Source: Ophiocordyceps camponoti-saundersi (nom. inval.)
Taxonomy: Eukaryota > Ascomycota > Sordariomycetes > Hypocreales > Ophiocordycipitaceae
Length of the DNA stretch: 64,000 bases
Direction of reading: 5' to 3'
Assembly: GCA_003339415.1 (NCBI GenBank)
Contig: PDHQ01000126.1
Coordinates: forward strand, 4,949-68,948
Below the pieces are notes generated by a model. The model saw nothing but the letters and a program-made list of their open reading frames with translations, ran no database searches and was not told where the DNA came from. Below are positions 20,870-33,919 of this stretch, piece by piece (the stretch's first letter is position 1; the number at the start of each line of letters is the position of its first letter). A program made the translations under genes and the position numbers.

Positions 20870-23519
20870 GGATGAGTTAAGCGTACATACATGTGTATGT
20901 AAGAAACGATCCGTAGATAAGAGATGTCGTATGCTTCGTTATATCGTATGTATCTCTTTATGTGTGTATTATCCGTATAAGTGCGTGCAGCGGGCGGCGG
21001 TTGAGCAAGCAAAAGAAGATGGGAGGAAAGGAGAAGAAGAGAAAAAAAGGGTCAACAAGTTTGGGATTTGGCGACTTTTTATGTATGCAAGAGATTCTTG
21101 GCCGCGCTGCAGGAGAAAAAGACGAATTGGCCAAGAGAATCGAAATTAGTCACGGTTCTTCTTTTTTCCCTTCCTTTCTCCTCTTGAACTGGGGCCGTCC
21201 CGGGACGGTAGCTCGTCAGGGAGGTGAGAAATGGTGTCATGGGTCGGTGGATACGCGACGAGGGTTGATGGGATAGACGCTTGACCCGTCGCGGCGGCGG
21301 GCCATTGATATGTAAGAGGAGAGGAGAAGTACGGATAAGTAAGATGGGAATAAGATGCAATAAGGCTGATTTATAAGGCAAGCTACTACTATCTACCCGT
21401 ACTACATACGTCCGAGTGTGTGACTCGTGAGAGTGTTTTTGTAACTACAAGACGGATAGCAAAGGGTGTAAATGTAATGTAATGCTCCGATGATGAATCT
21501 GCTTGATTCTTTTTACATAACAACACGGTCAGAGGCGGCTCGCGCCGGGACGGGACAGGAGGAGGCGCCACATCAGGCCTAGTCGCTTAGGTAGGTAGCT
21601 AATTCTCTAGGCGCAGATGCACATGGCTGCAGGTAAAGCCTGTACGTGTATGCACCTATACCCGTGAATTCGTTGGCTGGCGGGTTGATTGTTGAGAGTC
21701 GGGGACGGCAAGGCGGGCGTCCCTGCACGTGGTGCTGTCCATACATGGGGACCTAGTACATACACAAGCAGAGGAACTACAAGGCTATGTGTGACTCGAG
21801 ATAATACCTGAAGTAAGTAAAAAGACGATCGATGCGTTGCTTTACGAGGTGCAACATGAGCAGGGCTTTAAAATATAAGGATTCCTCTTACACTTGGCGA
21901 AGCCGTTTCCTCCGTTGCAACTTGCACTTTTCCACTATCCGTACTCCGTACTACCTAGCAGCAATCCGCAGCTTATGTAATTCAATCTCACCTCCTACGA
22001 CAGTTACTACCTACCCACCTAGCTCGGCATATTCTAGACGATAGATGCGCTATTCAACGGAGTCGCTTCCGTCTCTTCCAACCCGTCCGTTTCCGCATGC
22101 CTCATCATAGGGCTGTCGAAATATGACGTCAAGACTACACACAAGCGTAGAGATTCTTGTCTTCTACGAGTCGGCTAGCCGTCAGCCGAGAAAGCCCATC
22201 CTCGCCGAGCCAATCTTCAATGGACGAGACTGCATCGGAGATGTCATCAATTATGTTCGATTATCCAACCATGAAGCGGCTAAAGCTCGGTTCCCTTGCC
22301 GTTAAAGTCCTCTCTCTTCCTTTAAAGCCCATTGGAAAGCTTCGCGGTCGTCTTTTGGCGCTTCTCCTCTTGGCGAAAAGCGTTGAGGACCTGGATAGGG
22401 CGGAAACGCTCACTATGTATACCCAGTTATAAGCGACGTCTCTCTCTCTCGCCGTGCTATGCGCAGACTTCACCGTGGTCTCCGATGCCCAGTTTACATT
22501 CATACTTACACGGTCGTCTCATGGATTATACCAGCCCAGGCAGAACTAACTATCTGGTCTTTATAGCTTCGTGACGATTCTTGCCGGCAGCCATTTCTTA
22601 GAACTTCTGGGCGACAAGGAGTGCTGTGCCTACTGGGGGATTTTCTACGGATACTTGATGGCTCGTATGGTGATATTCGTGGTGGGTTCCGGGATCGAGT
22701 TATAGAGGCGATGAGATGCCTTGCGCTTGAGCGGCTCAGCCATTGCATCATCTCCCCTACTTCTACGGACTAATACGGATAGTGGACGCAACTCCATGTG
22801 CGCGTAAAAGGGTTCATTGGCCCACGCAAAAGCGCTGCCCGAGCCTACCCACCAGGTACTCTACATACTAACAGACATGCCGATATTATCACGGCTCCTT
22901 ACTCCGTACTTACCTACCTGCTCAACGGAGGCTGTGTCACAGTGCACTATTACTGTGCTCAACATCACCGCCATCAACATGTTCGCAGCCCTGCTTGGCG
23001 CGCTGTACGGAGTAGTGTAGCCTGTAGGTACAATGTAGCCAGCCATGCACCATCCATCCCGCAGCCAATAGTTCGGCATTGAAAAAAAAACTCAAGAAAC
23101 CCTTTTCCTTTTCTTTCTTTGGCACCGCCTTGCTCAACCAATCTCGTCTTCCCTTTCCCCGCAGAGTAGCCCCCACACCGTGCTCGGCTGAGCGACGGCA
23201 CTGGCACCACCAGCTTCGGTCGGCTGTGCCTGTGCCTCCCCTCCCCCGCCCCGCCTCTTTTTCCAGCAGCAAGTCTCCGCTAATAACCTCGAATCCTTCC
23301 AGCCAACGACATGAACAACAACAACAACAACAACAGCATCGCAAAATGCTCGTCGAACCTCGTCTTTTGACCGTGTCCGACGTAGAGCTTTGTCATCTCT
23401 AAAGACTCCTCGCTCATCCATCAAAATCCCGCCTCACTCATCCATCAACTGCTGCGCGGCCTCCAAGGCCCGCGTGGCCATGCCATCCTTGCCGTCTATT
23501 CTCAACGCGCTTGGCCGTG
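20870..23519. other. Divergent intergenic between CYS3 and Zn2Cys6 gene
   Basis: About 2.65 kb. The first 400 bp are the cystathionine-lyase promoter. From 21,300 to 23,080 there are TACGGA/TCCGTA words and no credible gene, although weak frames exist around 22,120-22,440. A perfect CRE palindrome TGACGTCA lies at 22124-22131. The segment 23,080-23,519 is rich in C and CAA repeats (AACAACAACAACAACAACAA near 23312-23331) and is the likely 5' leader of the regulator. Confidence 0.5.
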
Positions 23520-24958
23520 ATGCCACCGCGTCGCTCACATCGAAAATCCCGCGCCGGGTGCCGCAGATGCAAGACCAGGAAGATCAAGGTGAGAGAGAGC
23601 GCAGGCAAAATTAAAAAAAAAAGCCACCTTCGTCGTCGCGTCTGCCCCGCTAATCATATCAGTGTGACGAGGTGCATCCGCGGTGCGGAAACTGCGTCAA
23701 GCACGGCGTCTTGTGCGACTTCGAGCACGCCCCCGTCGTCCCGCCTCGCAAGCCCGTCGTCGCCGGTCCTTCGCCCGTCCCCGTCGATCCCTCACCAGTC
23801 GCCGCCGGTCTCTCTCCCCTGCCGTCGCCCGGCCTCTCCCCCGACCCTCCACCCGTCACCACCGACCGATTCACGGAGCTTCGCCTCCTTCATCACTTCA
23901 CGACCAGCACCGCCAAGACGCTCATCATCCGCCACTCTCCCGCCGACGATGTTTGGTTACGCGCCGTTCCCCTCGTTGCCTTCCAGGAAAAGCCTTACTT
24001 GATGGATGCCATCCTCTCCATCGCCGCCCTGCATCTCTGCGCTCTGTGCCCAGACGACAGCGTCGTTGCCCGTGCCTCGCACATCTACTACCACACTTCT
24101 CTGACCGAATACTGTGCTGCCGTCGAGCACGGCATTACCGCCGGAAATGCCGAGGCCCTGTTCCTCACCGCCATCCTCATCGCCTTCCGCTCGTCCGCTT
24201 CTCGCCTCTTCCTCAGCGACGACTCCCATCCAGAAACAACTCCCGACACCCGCTACGTCCTGCCCTTGGCCTGGTTTCATGCATTCCAGAGTGTCAAATC
24301 CATCATTTCTACTTCCTGGCAGTGGATCCAGAACAGCGACGTTGTTAAGACCGTCATCGAATCTCAGCCTTCTTTCCAGCCAGCTTTGGAACCCCTCCGC
24401 CCCGACTCCTTCTTCGCTCATCTCCTGGACGAACTGGAAGAAGAGCTTGCCGAAGAGCCACTTCAGCAGGTCTCGGCCACCAGCCAGGCTTACTCTCACG
24501 CCGTCGGCGTCCTTAATTGGGCGCACAAGAACGCCTACGCCCCTGCCGCCTTGGCCTTTCCGGCCAGCGTCTCGGGCCGCTTCGTGGAACTCATCCAGGA
24601 GAAGCGTCCGCGCGCGCTTGTCATCCTCGCCTGCTTCTACGCGCTGCTCAAACGCGTCGACGGCATCTGGTGGCTGAACGGCGTGGCCCGTCGAGAGGTG
24701 GCCGGGCTCGTCAGCTTGTTCGATCCAGCCTCACCTTGGCGCCGCCATCTGGAGTGGCCCTACCGCGTCTCGGTCTGGGATGGAAGCAACGTGCCGCCCG
24801 ACATCTGGGGAGTCGAATGCGAGACTCAACCGCAGGAGGAAAGTCGCTTCGTCGAGACCATAATGAGCAACATCGAGCTACTTGGCAAGCAAACCGTCAA
24901 GAACCCGACGTTGGCTGCCGATGGAGATGCCGGTCGGAGCGCTGCGCCTCTTGAATGA
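23520..24958 (+). CDS. Zn2Cys6 transcription factor, UPC2/ECM22-like
   Basis: Two exons, 23520-23588 and 23663-24958 (74-nt intron, donor GTGAGA, acceptor TATCAG), giving 454 aa. The start MPPRRSHRKSRAGCRRCK at 23520 is typical of the group. Splicing completes the binuclear zinc cluster CRRCKTRKIKCDEVHPRCGN + CVKHGVLCDF, with six cysteines in Cx2Cx6Cx6Cx2Cx6C spacing; the intron falls exactly before the third cysteine. A Pro/Val-rich linker follows. The region from ~84 on (ELRLLHHFTTSTAKTLIIRH, VPLVAFQEKPYLMDAILSIAALHLC, ASHIYYHTSLTEYCAAVEHG) is the fungal UPC2-like effector domain. Such proteins bind CGG-type sites in the nucleus. Yeast Upc2 senses sterol, but most filamentous paralogues are uncharacterised, so the target pathway is unknown. 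Confidence 0.88.
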
Positions 24959-25087
24959 AGAAAGCCTACGGCGGTTACATTCCCTTTGAGTTGTCAATGA
25001 GTGATGGGATCATCCGTATATCATGTCATGTACACGTCGTGTTTGCGATGACGAAGTAAAAGGTTGAGAGGCATTCGTCGTTTGTTC

Positions 25088-25124
<37 letters not shown>

Positions 25125-25336
25125 TTGTTGACTACCGAGGGTAGTATCTCTTGCTGACGGTCAAGCTGAACCCTCATCTTTAAGCGAAGCCGGAGATCTG
25201 CAAATGGAAATTCAAGGCTACGGCAAACTGCGAGCTTTTGATGATCCCAAACGCCGTTCAGCGGAAAGCTACTGTCGTCCATCCTACGCCACTACTCCCC
25301 AGGAGATATGACTGCACGGCAACTTGCAAGTAATGA
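24959..25336. other. Convergent 3' spacer (Zn2Cys6 gene / RPF2)
   Basis: Contains a (GA)n tract at about 25089-25121; otherwise featureless 3' UTR sequence. Confidence 0.6.
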
Positions 25337-26355
25337 TTACTTCTTTGTCCTCTTGACATCATCGTCAGACACCTCGACATCATCGTTCCTCGATCTTTTG
25401 AGGCCCTTCATCTTCCTCGTCTGCAGTTGGCTAAGGTCCTGCTTGCCCATGTGGATACGGCCCAGCTTGTCGCCCATGGCGTTGGTAGAAATGTTCTTCT
25501 TCGTCCGCTCTTCGGTGCCGCGAGGTTTCCGCATAGCTTCCTTGAGCCTGGACGGGTCGGCCTCTTGGATTCGACCGGGGCGAAAGTCCATTCTCGGACC
25601 CATCTCTTCGACCTCGACGCGAGGAAGCTTTTGGCCGCTGCGCTTTGTGCGGATGAGGTAGACGCGCAGGCTGATTGGGGGCTTATCTTCGGCTGAAGCG
25701 GCTTCCTCGACAGTGACGGAGACGATATACTGCAGGCCCTGGACGTCGATCTTATCTAGCGGTTCGCCGCTGAAGAAGTCGAGAAGCATGCTCTTGGCGA
25801 GAGTATACTCGTTGGGAATGGGACTCTCGAAAGCCGTCCCGGCGAAGAGAACCATGGGTCTCAGCCCGACGGCACACTTGCTGCTCTTGAACTGAGTCAT
25901 GGTCCTAAAGCTCTCGGGATCGAGATGTAGTTCCAGCATGTCGAGAACCTTGTGATCAAACATGCGGATGAAGGTCAGCGTATGCGGCCGCTTCTTCTGA
26001 CTGGCTCCGAAGACGAGCAAGCTCGCGTCATTCTTGTCGGAGAAGAACTCGAGCGAAGAGGCGTCTTGGAACGGGTGAATGGCATTCTTCTTGGTGAACT
26101 TTTTGGCCAGCGGCTGGCGCAGAGATACCAGCTCTCCCAGTGCGTCTTGCACCGTCTGCGAGCAGGTCGTCCCTCGAAGGAAGAGACATATTTTGGGGTT
26201 CTCCACTGGCTTGGGCTCGCGATGCTCGAGCGCTCGTTTTGATCGGGCGTTGCGCGGTTTTCTAGATCGTCGTCAGATTTCATCACTTGATTCTTTTTTT
26301 TTTCCCGAAGAGACTGATTAGAAAGGATGTTTGCGACGTACATTTGACGAAGCAT
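25337..26355 (-). CDS. RPF2: Ribosome biogenesis protein RPF2 (Brix domain)
   Basis: Two exons: 26355-26342 (only 14 nt, MLRQ plus two bases) and 26261-25337. Removing the 80-nt intron (donor GTACGT, acceptor ATCTAG) gives 312 aa starting MLRQIKPRNARSKRALEHRE, the conserved Rpf2 N-terminus. The Brix domain spans ~30-230 and includes KICLFLRGTTCSQTVQDAL, KPL-type KKFTKKNAIHPFQD, SLLVFGASQKKRPHTLTFIR and LRPMVLFAG. The C-terminal tail is Lys/Arg-rich (KMKGLKRSRNDD...VKRTKK). Rpf2 works with Rrs1 in the nucleolus to load the 5S RNP (5S rRNA, uL18, uL5) onto pre-60S particles. It is divergently transcribed from PEX5, with 406 bp between the start codons. Confidence 0.94.
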
Positions 26356-26761
26356 GGTGTGTTTCTGGGAGCTGGCGACGGTTTTGAACGCTGTTGAGAA
26401 GGTAGACGTCGATATCGTTCAGGCGCAGTCGGCTGGAGGCAGACTCTTGGTGAGGATAAAAAAAAAAGCAGTTATCGATAAGAGCATAGTCGTGATCACG
26501 TGTCGCGCCGGCTCGGACAAACTGAGGCACCCGAAACAGGCACGTCAGAACTTGTGCAGGCCGACGGTCGGATTGCCTCGGCTCGTCCTTCTCCACCGGC
26601 CGAGCCGCGGTGACTGACGCAACTTCGCTTCCTCCTTACTCAGTTTGCAGCAAAGAAGAAGGAGGAGGACGAGAACGAAAAAGAAGAGTGGCGAACTCGC
26701 ATGCTACATTCTGTGATTCCTCTCCAATCCCTTCCTTCGGCTGGATCGAGAGAGACTCGCC
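26356..26761. promoter_or_regulatory. Divergent promoter between RPF2 and PEX5, with CACGTG E-box
   Basis: A 406-bp region separates the two ATGs. It contains the palindrome ATCACGTGTC, with CACGTG at 26497-26502, a bHLH-type E-box. No TATA box is evident. Whether the E-box serves either gene is inference. Confidence 0.45.
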
Positions 26762-28751
26762 ATGTCCTTCCTGGGCGGTGCCGAGTGCTCCTCGTCCGGA
26801 AACCCGTTGAGCCAGTTCCAGAAGCACGTGCAGGATGATAAGACGCTGCAGCGAGACCGGCTCGTCGGGAGGGGACCCGGAGGTCAGCTGGGTGGTTTCC
26901 GGAGCCAGTCCACCGGCGCTCGGCAGGATGAGGTAAGGACATGAAGAGGGAGAGAAAGGAGCGTCCCTTTTCCCGTAGCAATGGCTAATCGTCGTTTCAT
27001 AGATGCTGGAAGGCTTTCTCAACGGCGCGCCAAACTTACAGCAAGAATTTCCCATGCCGGGCGGCCCCGCGGCCCAACTCAGAGCTTCTACGCCGTCGTC
27101 GATGCGTGCCAGCTCGGCTTCTCCCTCATGGGCGCGCGACTTCAACGGCCAGGCAGGCGGCGCCGAGTCGGCCTTTGCGGTGCCTTCGGGCGGGGCACAT
27201 TTCAGTGCCGACGAGTTTGCAAAATTCAACATGATGAACCCGCAGGCGTCGTCGTCGTCTCGGTCCAGCCCGATGCCCAGCCAGATGGCTCAGCAGCGGC
27301 CCATGCTCGGCGTCGGCATGATGATGAACAGAGGCATGGGGGGTTACGGCATGGCGGGCCCTTCCATGTTTCAACCCATGTACCAGAACCAGAACCAGCA
27401 GCCGGTCGAGGTTCAGGGCAAGGGCAAGGGCAAGTTGGTGGAGCTCGACGACAGCCAGTGGGAAGAGCAATTCGCTCAACTGGAGCTGCAGGACAAGGAG
27501 GCGGAGGTGCAACGGAAAGCGGACGGTGAGGCGACGGCGGCGGAACGGGAGCTCGAGGAGATGGATCGGGCGATGCAGTCGGAGACGAACGAGTTTGGCG
27601 ACTTTGAGTCGATATGGAAGGGGATCCAGGCGGAGACGGCGGCTGCGGACGCGTCGGACGACATGCTGCAGGACTTTAACGGGTTGGGAGACTGGGGCCG
27701 GTTCAGCGACCCGGTGGTGGAGAGCTACCTGTTTGAGGAGGAGAACATGTTCCGCAAGGAGCACAACGCGTTCGAGCAGGGCGTGCGGGTGATGAAGGAG
27801 GGCGGGAACCTGTCGCTAGCGGCGCTGGCGTTTGAGGCGGCGGTGCAGCAGGACCCGGATCACGTCGAGGCCTGGGTCTGGCTGGGTCAGGCGCAGGCGC
27901 AGAACGAGAAGGAGACGGCGGCGATCCGGGCGATGGAGCAGGCGCTCAAGCTGGACGACAACAACCTCAAGGCGCTCATGGGCCTGGCGGTCTCGTACAC
28001 CAACGAGGGCTATGACAGCACGGCGTACCGGACGCTGGAGCGGTGGCTGTCGGTCAAGTACCCCAACATCCTGGACGCCAAGGACCTGCACCCGCGGACG
28101 GACATGGGCTTCTCGGACCGGCAGCTTCTCCACGAAAAGGTCACGGGCCTCTTCATCAAGGCGGCGCAGCTGAGCCCGGACGGGGAGCGGATGGACCCGG
28201 ACGTGCAGGTCGGGCTGGGGGTGCTCTTCTACGGGGCAGAGGAGTACGACAAGGCGGTGGACTGCTTCCAGGCGGCGCTCCGGTCGTCGGAGCTGGGCAG
28301 TTCGAACCAGCAGGAGCAGGTGCACCTCTTATGGAACCGACTGGGGGCGACGCTGGCCAACAGCGGGCGATCGGAGGAGGCGATCGCGGCTTACGAGCAG
28401 GCGCTCTCGCTGGCGCCCAACTTCGTGCGGGCGCGTTACAACCTGGGCGTCAGCTGCATCAACATCAACTGCCACCACGAGGCGGCGTGCCACTTTTTGG
28501 CGGCGCTGGAGATGCACAAGTCGATTGAGAAGGCGGGGAGGCGGCAGGCGCACGAGATGCTCTCGGGCGCGGACGAGGATGTTCCCGGCTTGGTGGAGGA
28601 GGCGCTCGATCGCATGTCGGCGCAGAACCGGAGCAGTACCCTCTACGACACGCTGAGACGGGTCTTTACGCAGATGGGGCGTCGTGACTTGGCGGAGAAG
28701 ACTTTGCCTGGGGTTGATCCGGATGTGTTTCGGCCGGAGTTTGATTTTTGA
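26762..28751 (+). CDS. PEX5: Peroxisomal targeting signal 1 receptor PEX5
   Basis: Two exons, 26762-26932 and 27003-28751 (70-nt intron, GTAAGG...CATAG), giving 639 aa. The N-terminus MSFLGGAECSSSGNPLSQF carries the conserved Cys9 used for monoubiquitin-dependent export. FQKHVQDDKTLQRDRLVGR follows. Two WxxxF pentapeptides bind PEX13/PEX14: WARDF (Trp100) and WEEQF (Trp210). Further Trp-containing motifs lie in IWKGIQ and DWGRFSDP. The C-terminal half (~300-600) is a TPR array (AALAFEAAVQQDPDHVEAWVWLGQ, AIRAMEQALKLDDNNLKAL, AIAAYEQALSLAPNFVRARYN) that recognises C-terminal SKL-type signals. The receptor shuttles between cytosol and peroxisome membrane. Confidence 0.96.
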
Positions 28752-28865
28752 GTGTCTTTTTTTTTCCTCTTCTTACCGGTGTCTTTTTGTCTCCTTTTTT
28801 TTTTGATTTGAGATTTGGAGGTGGTGGAGGATGGGGAGAGGAGAGCTGGGTATAGAGATTTGCTT

Positions 28866-28940
28866 GGGGGGGGGGGGGGGGGGGGGGGGGGATGTGAGTA
28901 TGTAGATGGGTAGGGCGGAGAGGCAGTCAGAGAGAGAGAG

Positions 28941-29001
<61 letters not shown>
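28866..29001. repeat. Poly-G run and (GA)n microsatellite
   Basis: An unbroken run of 26 G (28866-28891), then about 28 GA units (28945-29001), just downstream of PEX5. Confidence 0.92.
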
Positions 29002-29004
<3 letters not shown>

Positions 29005-30348
29005 AGATGACGATGACGATGACGATGACGATGATGGGCAAACGGAGCGTGGTGGGTGAATCTCGACCTCCTTTTTCCTTTTCTCCTTGTCGAGTCTCAT
29101 CGTTGCCGTTACCTTGGGAGACGAAGTTGACCCGAGGGTTTGTCTTGTCTTGTCTTGTCTCGTCTCGTCTTGTGCCTCACGAGTTGCGATGACTCTACGG
29201 ACGTACACATACATACATACATACGTGCCTCTTTTTCCTTGGGAAGGGAAAAGGAAGACAGACGATGCATTGCTGCTGATGAGGCTGTGTGATGCTTTTT
29301 TTTTCTTCTTTCTTCTGTGTCCTGTACCTGCTTCTAGGGATGGTATGTAAAGGCGGTGATGGGATTTACGCATGGGTAGGTAGTAGATAAGGGGGTAGAT
29401 GCTGGGTGTAGAGAGAGAGAGGGAGGGAGAGAGAGAGAGAGAGAGATGGCCCAATGGTGGTCGCTGCCGATGAGATCTGTGCTTTTTTTTGTTTTTTTTT
29501 GGCTTCTTGTCTACCAGTGATGAATGAATGCCTGCTTATGCCTGGTAGAGGTTGCGGTATAATACATTCCCAAGCTGTATCTCTCTCTGTATGTGTGAGT
29601 GAATGAGTGTGCGAGTGTGTTTGTGCTACGTGGTGTATCCGTATGCATGTATGTATGTATGTCTCAGCTTCATCCCAGCCCAGCTGTACATACATAAGAG
29701 GGGGCTTTGTTTTCTTCTCTTCTCCTTGGTATGTATGGGATATCAACGTGTATCCATCTATCCCTACCTACCTACCTACCTACCTACCTACCTAGGTAGT
29801 ATCCGTAGGTGCGCAAAACTGTATATCCTCAAGGATATATCCCTTTCCTACTATACGGGGTATACATTGTATGTACGGATGTATTCGTATCCTCGTCGTC
29901 GATCCTCTTCGTCCCACGTCATTCTCTCCTCTTCTTAGTCTTCCCGCCCCGGCATCGCGGGCCGAAGAGGATCCAAAAAAGGAAAGCAAGGGAACGCGGG
30001 CCGGAGCGGGACGGCGGCTTCTTCCTCCTCCTCTTCTTTTTTTTTTCTTCTCATTGTTGTCTCACTAACAGGTAGCTACGGACATGTATGTACGATACAA
30101 TCGGACGAGGGGCAAAAAAAAATGAACTGTGTCTCTCTCTCCGGACCGGGCTCTTGGGAGGAAAGGAAAGGAGATGACAGCAGTGAGAAGCCATGTTTTC
30201 CGTCGCAAGTTTGGGACTCGGCATGTTTCACGGTGGGAGGAGGAGGAGGAGGAGAAGGATGGAGAGCATGGGTTTCTTTAAAAGAATCACGCTGCTTGGG
30301 ATGGGAGAGATGGAAGAGACAGCATAGGATGGGGAGGGGAGGGGAAGG

Positions 30349-30381
<33 letters not shown>

Positions 30382-32234
30382 GGTGTGGAATGCATTGGTG
30401 GAAGCGAATTTATCCCGAGGCAACGCCTAGAAAGAGACATGTTCGTCTCGAGTCAACAGACAAGATGTTCAGATAGATGGATGGATGGATGCTACGGAGT
30501 ACGGATAGAGGGGACAAGATGGAGATGATTACATACAACGCTGCTCCGGATACGGTCTTCTCCGGGCACCACCACAATGCGGCGGTGGCGCCGAGGATCA
30601 GGACGGTAAACATGTATGTATGTATGTAGGAGCAGGGTGTGGTTGTGTAGCGTCATGTGTCACCGGCTCCAGGGAGTCGGATGGAGGCGTGAGGGAGGGG
30701 AGGATATGGGGGGGGAAGAAGAGGCAGTACGGATACATACATACATATCCGTACATATATTATATATATGACATGACTCCCCTCCGGAATAACAAGGAAT
30801 AAGAAAGAAAAGGAAAGATAAAAAAAAAAATATGACGAGTCTCCTCAGCACGCGTCTTTCCCGCCTCATGGCGTTTCTCGGCCCGCATCGTACCAAGCCT
30901 TGAAAGGGTGGTGGTGACGGACCATCGTAAGCCCCCGGGGGACCACGTGAGTCGAGATACGGGGGGGGGAAGGGGGGAAGGGAAAGATGATTCAGGGGGT
31001 GATGATGATGATGATGATGATGATGATGAGGCATCTTTGTTTAACATGGTCTCTATCGTAATGTGAAGTTGCTGTTGCTTTTTCATCGGGGCAGAAGAGA
31101 GAGAGAGAGAGAGATGGCGATGGCGATGGCGATGACCATGTTGATGGCGGATACTCCATACATGTCCGTCTATATCGGTATGAACGATCTCTCCCTCCCC
31201 CCCTTTTCTCTCTCTCTCTTTTCTTTTCTTTTCTTTTCATCTCTTTCCTCATCGCTGGATTCTCTTTCTCTTTTTTTTTTGTTTTGTTCCTGGCCGGAGA
31301 CACAGCCGCGTCGTACATACATACATACCTACATACATGCATACTATACATGCGGATATAGCATCTAGTTCTGCAGCTACCCATTCAGATATTTGGACGA
31401 ATAAGAGAGAGAAGAAGAAGAAGGAGAAGAAAAAAGGCTCTAAGCTTTATATTATATGTATGTAAGATTGCCGTTGCTTTCCTGTTTCTGGCCTAAACAA
31501 GCTGTTTCTTCCTGATCTTGCCAGCCACAGTTGTATCGTTCCAAAGGCGGGTTTCCCGGACAGATGAGTATACCTATATTCCTTTCTTTTTTTGACCATC
31601 CTTTCCCCCCCCCCCCCCCTCTTTCTCTACGGATATAGTCTGTACATGTGTATGTATGTTTGTTATATTCCCTTGCCGTCATGACGTTTACTTTCCTCTA
31701 CCACGTTTAAGGGGAAAGGAAAGAGGAGGGGATCGTCTTCTCTCCCTCCTTTACGTTTGGCGTGGCACGAGGTTATGTACGGAAACTTGACTCTTGTCTT
31801 TTTCTTCTTATTAGGACTCGTTTGTCTGATCTTTCGTTGGGGACGTGCAGGTCTGAGGGAATAAAGGGGAGGGGGGGGGAGATGGGCACAGAGAGAGAGA
31901 GAGAGAGAGAGAAATAGAGAGATAGAGATAGACAAGGGAGGGAGAACGAAAAGGGTTTCATCCGAGTTGACATCTATTACCTAGGTAGGTATGCATCTAT
32001 GTATGAGTATGTATGTTAATGTATGTGATCCGTACAAACCTACCTGCTCGTCACCAAACTCGCTCTATATACGACGCATGTCGATACATGTCGTATACAC
32101 ATCACATACAACATTGACTGTCAAAGACAACATCATCATCGAGGCATACCTAGGTAGTTGTAGGCAGAACCTAGGTACATACCTATGTACATACATACCT
32201 ACTGCTCTTCTCAGACTACGACATGTGCCCGGGT

Positions 32235-32271
<37 letters not shown>
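32235..32271. repeat. (CAG)n microsatellite
   Basis: Twelve AGC/CAG units outside any supported coding region. Confidence 0.92.
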
Positions 32272-32272
<1 letters not shown>

Positions 32273-32821
32273 CAGCCAGCCAGCCAAGCCAAGCCATGAT
32301 GCCCATGTGCCGTTCCATCTGCCTGCAACGGTGGTTTGCCATGCATGACGAACCCCCCCCGTCTTCTTTCGAACCCACCACCCACCACCCAACGTGCCAA
32401 GACTCGTCCTTTCACTCACCCCAAAGTCCACCATCATCACCACCGATGACGGGATCGATTCTTTATCATCATCGTTTTTTTTAAAGTGCTGACACCGAGA
32501 GATGCCCTTTCCTTTTCTTGGTCTTTTATTTCTCCCCCGTATCCCGACGAGTTTACCTTGTTTAGCTGAGTTTTACCGAGCATATACATACACACTAATC
32601 CGTACATGTCCGTATGTACCTATGTATGCCCGGTCATACCCGGAATCCGTACGGATATCTACCAACTAATCCGTAGCGCCTTGGTGACTCAGTATCTAGG
32701 TGGCTGGCATCCATCTACCTACATATCAACACCCCCTTCTGCCTCCTCCTCCTCCTCCTCCGCCTCCCCCTCCACAGCAACACGTGCAGCTATTTTTCTC
32801 TTGCTAGCATCATATCCCGTA

Positions 32822-32848
32822 TGTGTGTGTGTGTGTGTGTGTGTGTGT
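32822..32848. repeat. (GT)n microsatellite
   Basis: About 13 TG units. Confidence 0.92.
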
Positions 32849-33443
32849 AACATTCTTGTACTTACCCTGTCCCGGCGCACGCGGCTGCTCTGCCGTCGCT
32901 CTTTTATTATCCCTTTTCAGGGGGGGGTCGAAGCATGGATGTTCAAAAGTGCAAAGAGGAGGCCGAAAGCTGTGTCTGAGTGTGTCTGTCTGTGTGGAGT
33001 GGGGTGTTACTCTGCATGTACTTACACACAGTACATACATGCTAGGATACCTATAGCAATAGCATTCCCCCTTCCTCGGACACTTGGCATGTCCGGAGCC
33101 TAGAGGGGATGGAGGATCCTCCCGTCCGCCTTGTTAGCGGTATAGTACAGACTACGCCCGATAGTACATAGCCGTTGTTGACGGGCCGGACCTAGGCGCA
33201 TGCGTTGCTCACCTGGCTTTTCCTAGACGCTCTAGCTTTGAAAACCAAGTCTCGTCGGCAAATGACTGCTTCTTTAAGGGTGTTGCCAACTCCGGGGAAT
33301 GCAACGAGGCACGGGGTAGGTAGGTAAGAAGAAGAGGCGCGGACGAGACGGTTGCATGTACGAATATACCACTGTACATGACCGTACATGTATCCGTACT
33401 GGGTGGATGTACGGATATGTATGTACGGATACAGGACATGGGT

Positions 33444-33444
<1 letters not shown>

Positions 33445-33487
<43 letters not shown>
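33445..33487. repeat. (GA)n microsatellite
   Basis: About 21 GA units, followed by GC-rich sequence. Confidence 0.9.
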
Positions 33488-33488
<1 letters not shown>

Positions 33489-33850
33489 CAGCCCGGCCGG
33501 GGTGCATGCGACTGGGGTCGGACCAGGAGGAATGGACCTTTTCAGTTGGGCACACTGTTCTGTCATGTTGAGAGCCTACCTACCTACTCCGTACCTATCC
33601 GTACAAGCTAGCCGGATGCGATACCCTTGGGTGTATCTACTGTGGCATGTTTGGATATTCATACATACATAGTACTCATACAGACAGACATATGTACATA
33701 CATACATACAACGTACTTGTGTGTGTGTGTGTGTGTGAGTGTGAGTGAATCGTTCCTATAGCTAGGTAGGTAGAAACACATGTTGCACACGCACAACAAC
33801 ACATGCCCCCCCATCCAGACACAGAAAGCATGCGAAAGACCCGTGTTGTC

Positions 33851-33919
33851 CCGCCCCCCCCCCCCCCCCCCCTGCCGCCCCCCCCCCCCCCCCCCTGCCT
33901 CCCCCCCCCCCCCCCCCCC
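33851..33919. repeat. Interrupted poly-C tract
   Basis: Three long C runs separated by TGC or CTG. Such runs are prone to assembly and sequencing length errors. Confidence 0.9.

Noticed and set aside
22123..22574. Small overlapping frames around 22.1-22.6 kb
   Set aside because: Three short frames in different phases, no domain, no splice-linked continuation. Could be a decayed gene fragment but I cannot support one.
27126..27764. Arg/Leu/His-rich 212-codon minus-strand frame over PEX5
   Set aside because: Antisense shadow; PEX5 on the plus strand has the conserved motifs.
28866..29060. Possible telomere-like or satellite array
   Set aside because: Poly-G followed by (GA)n and (GATGAC)n is simple-sequence DNA without TTAGGG units.
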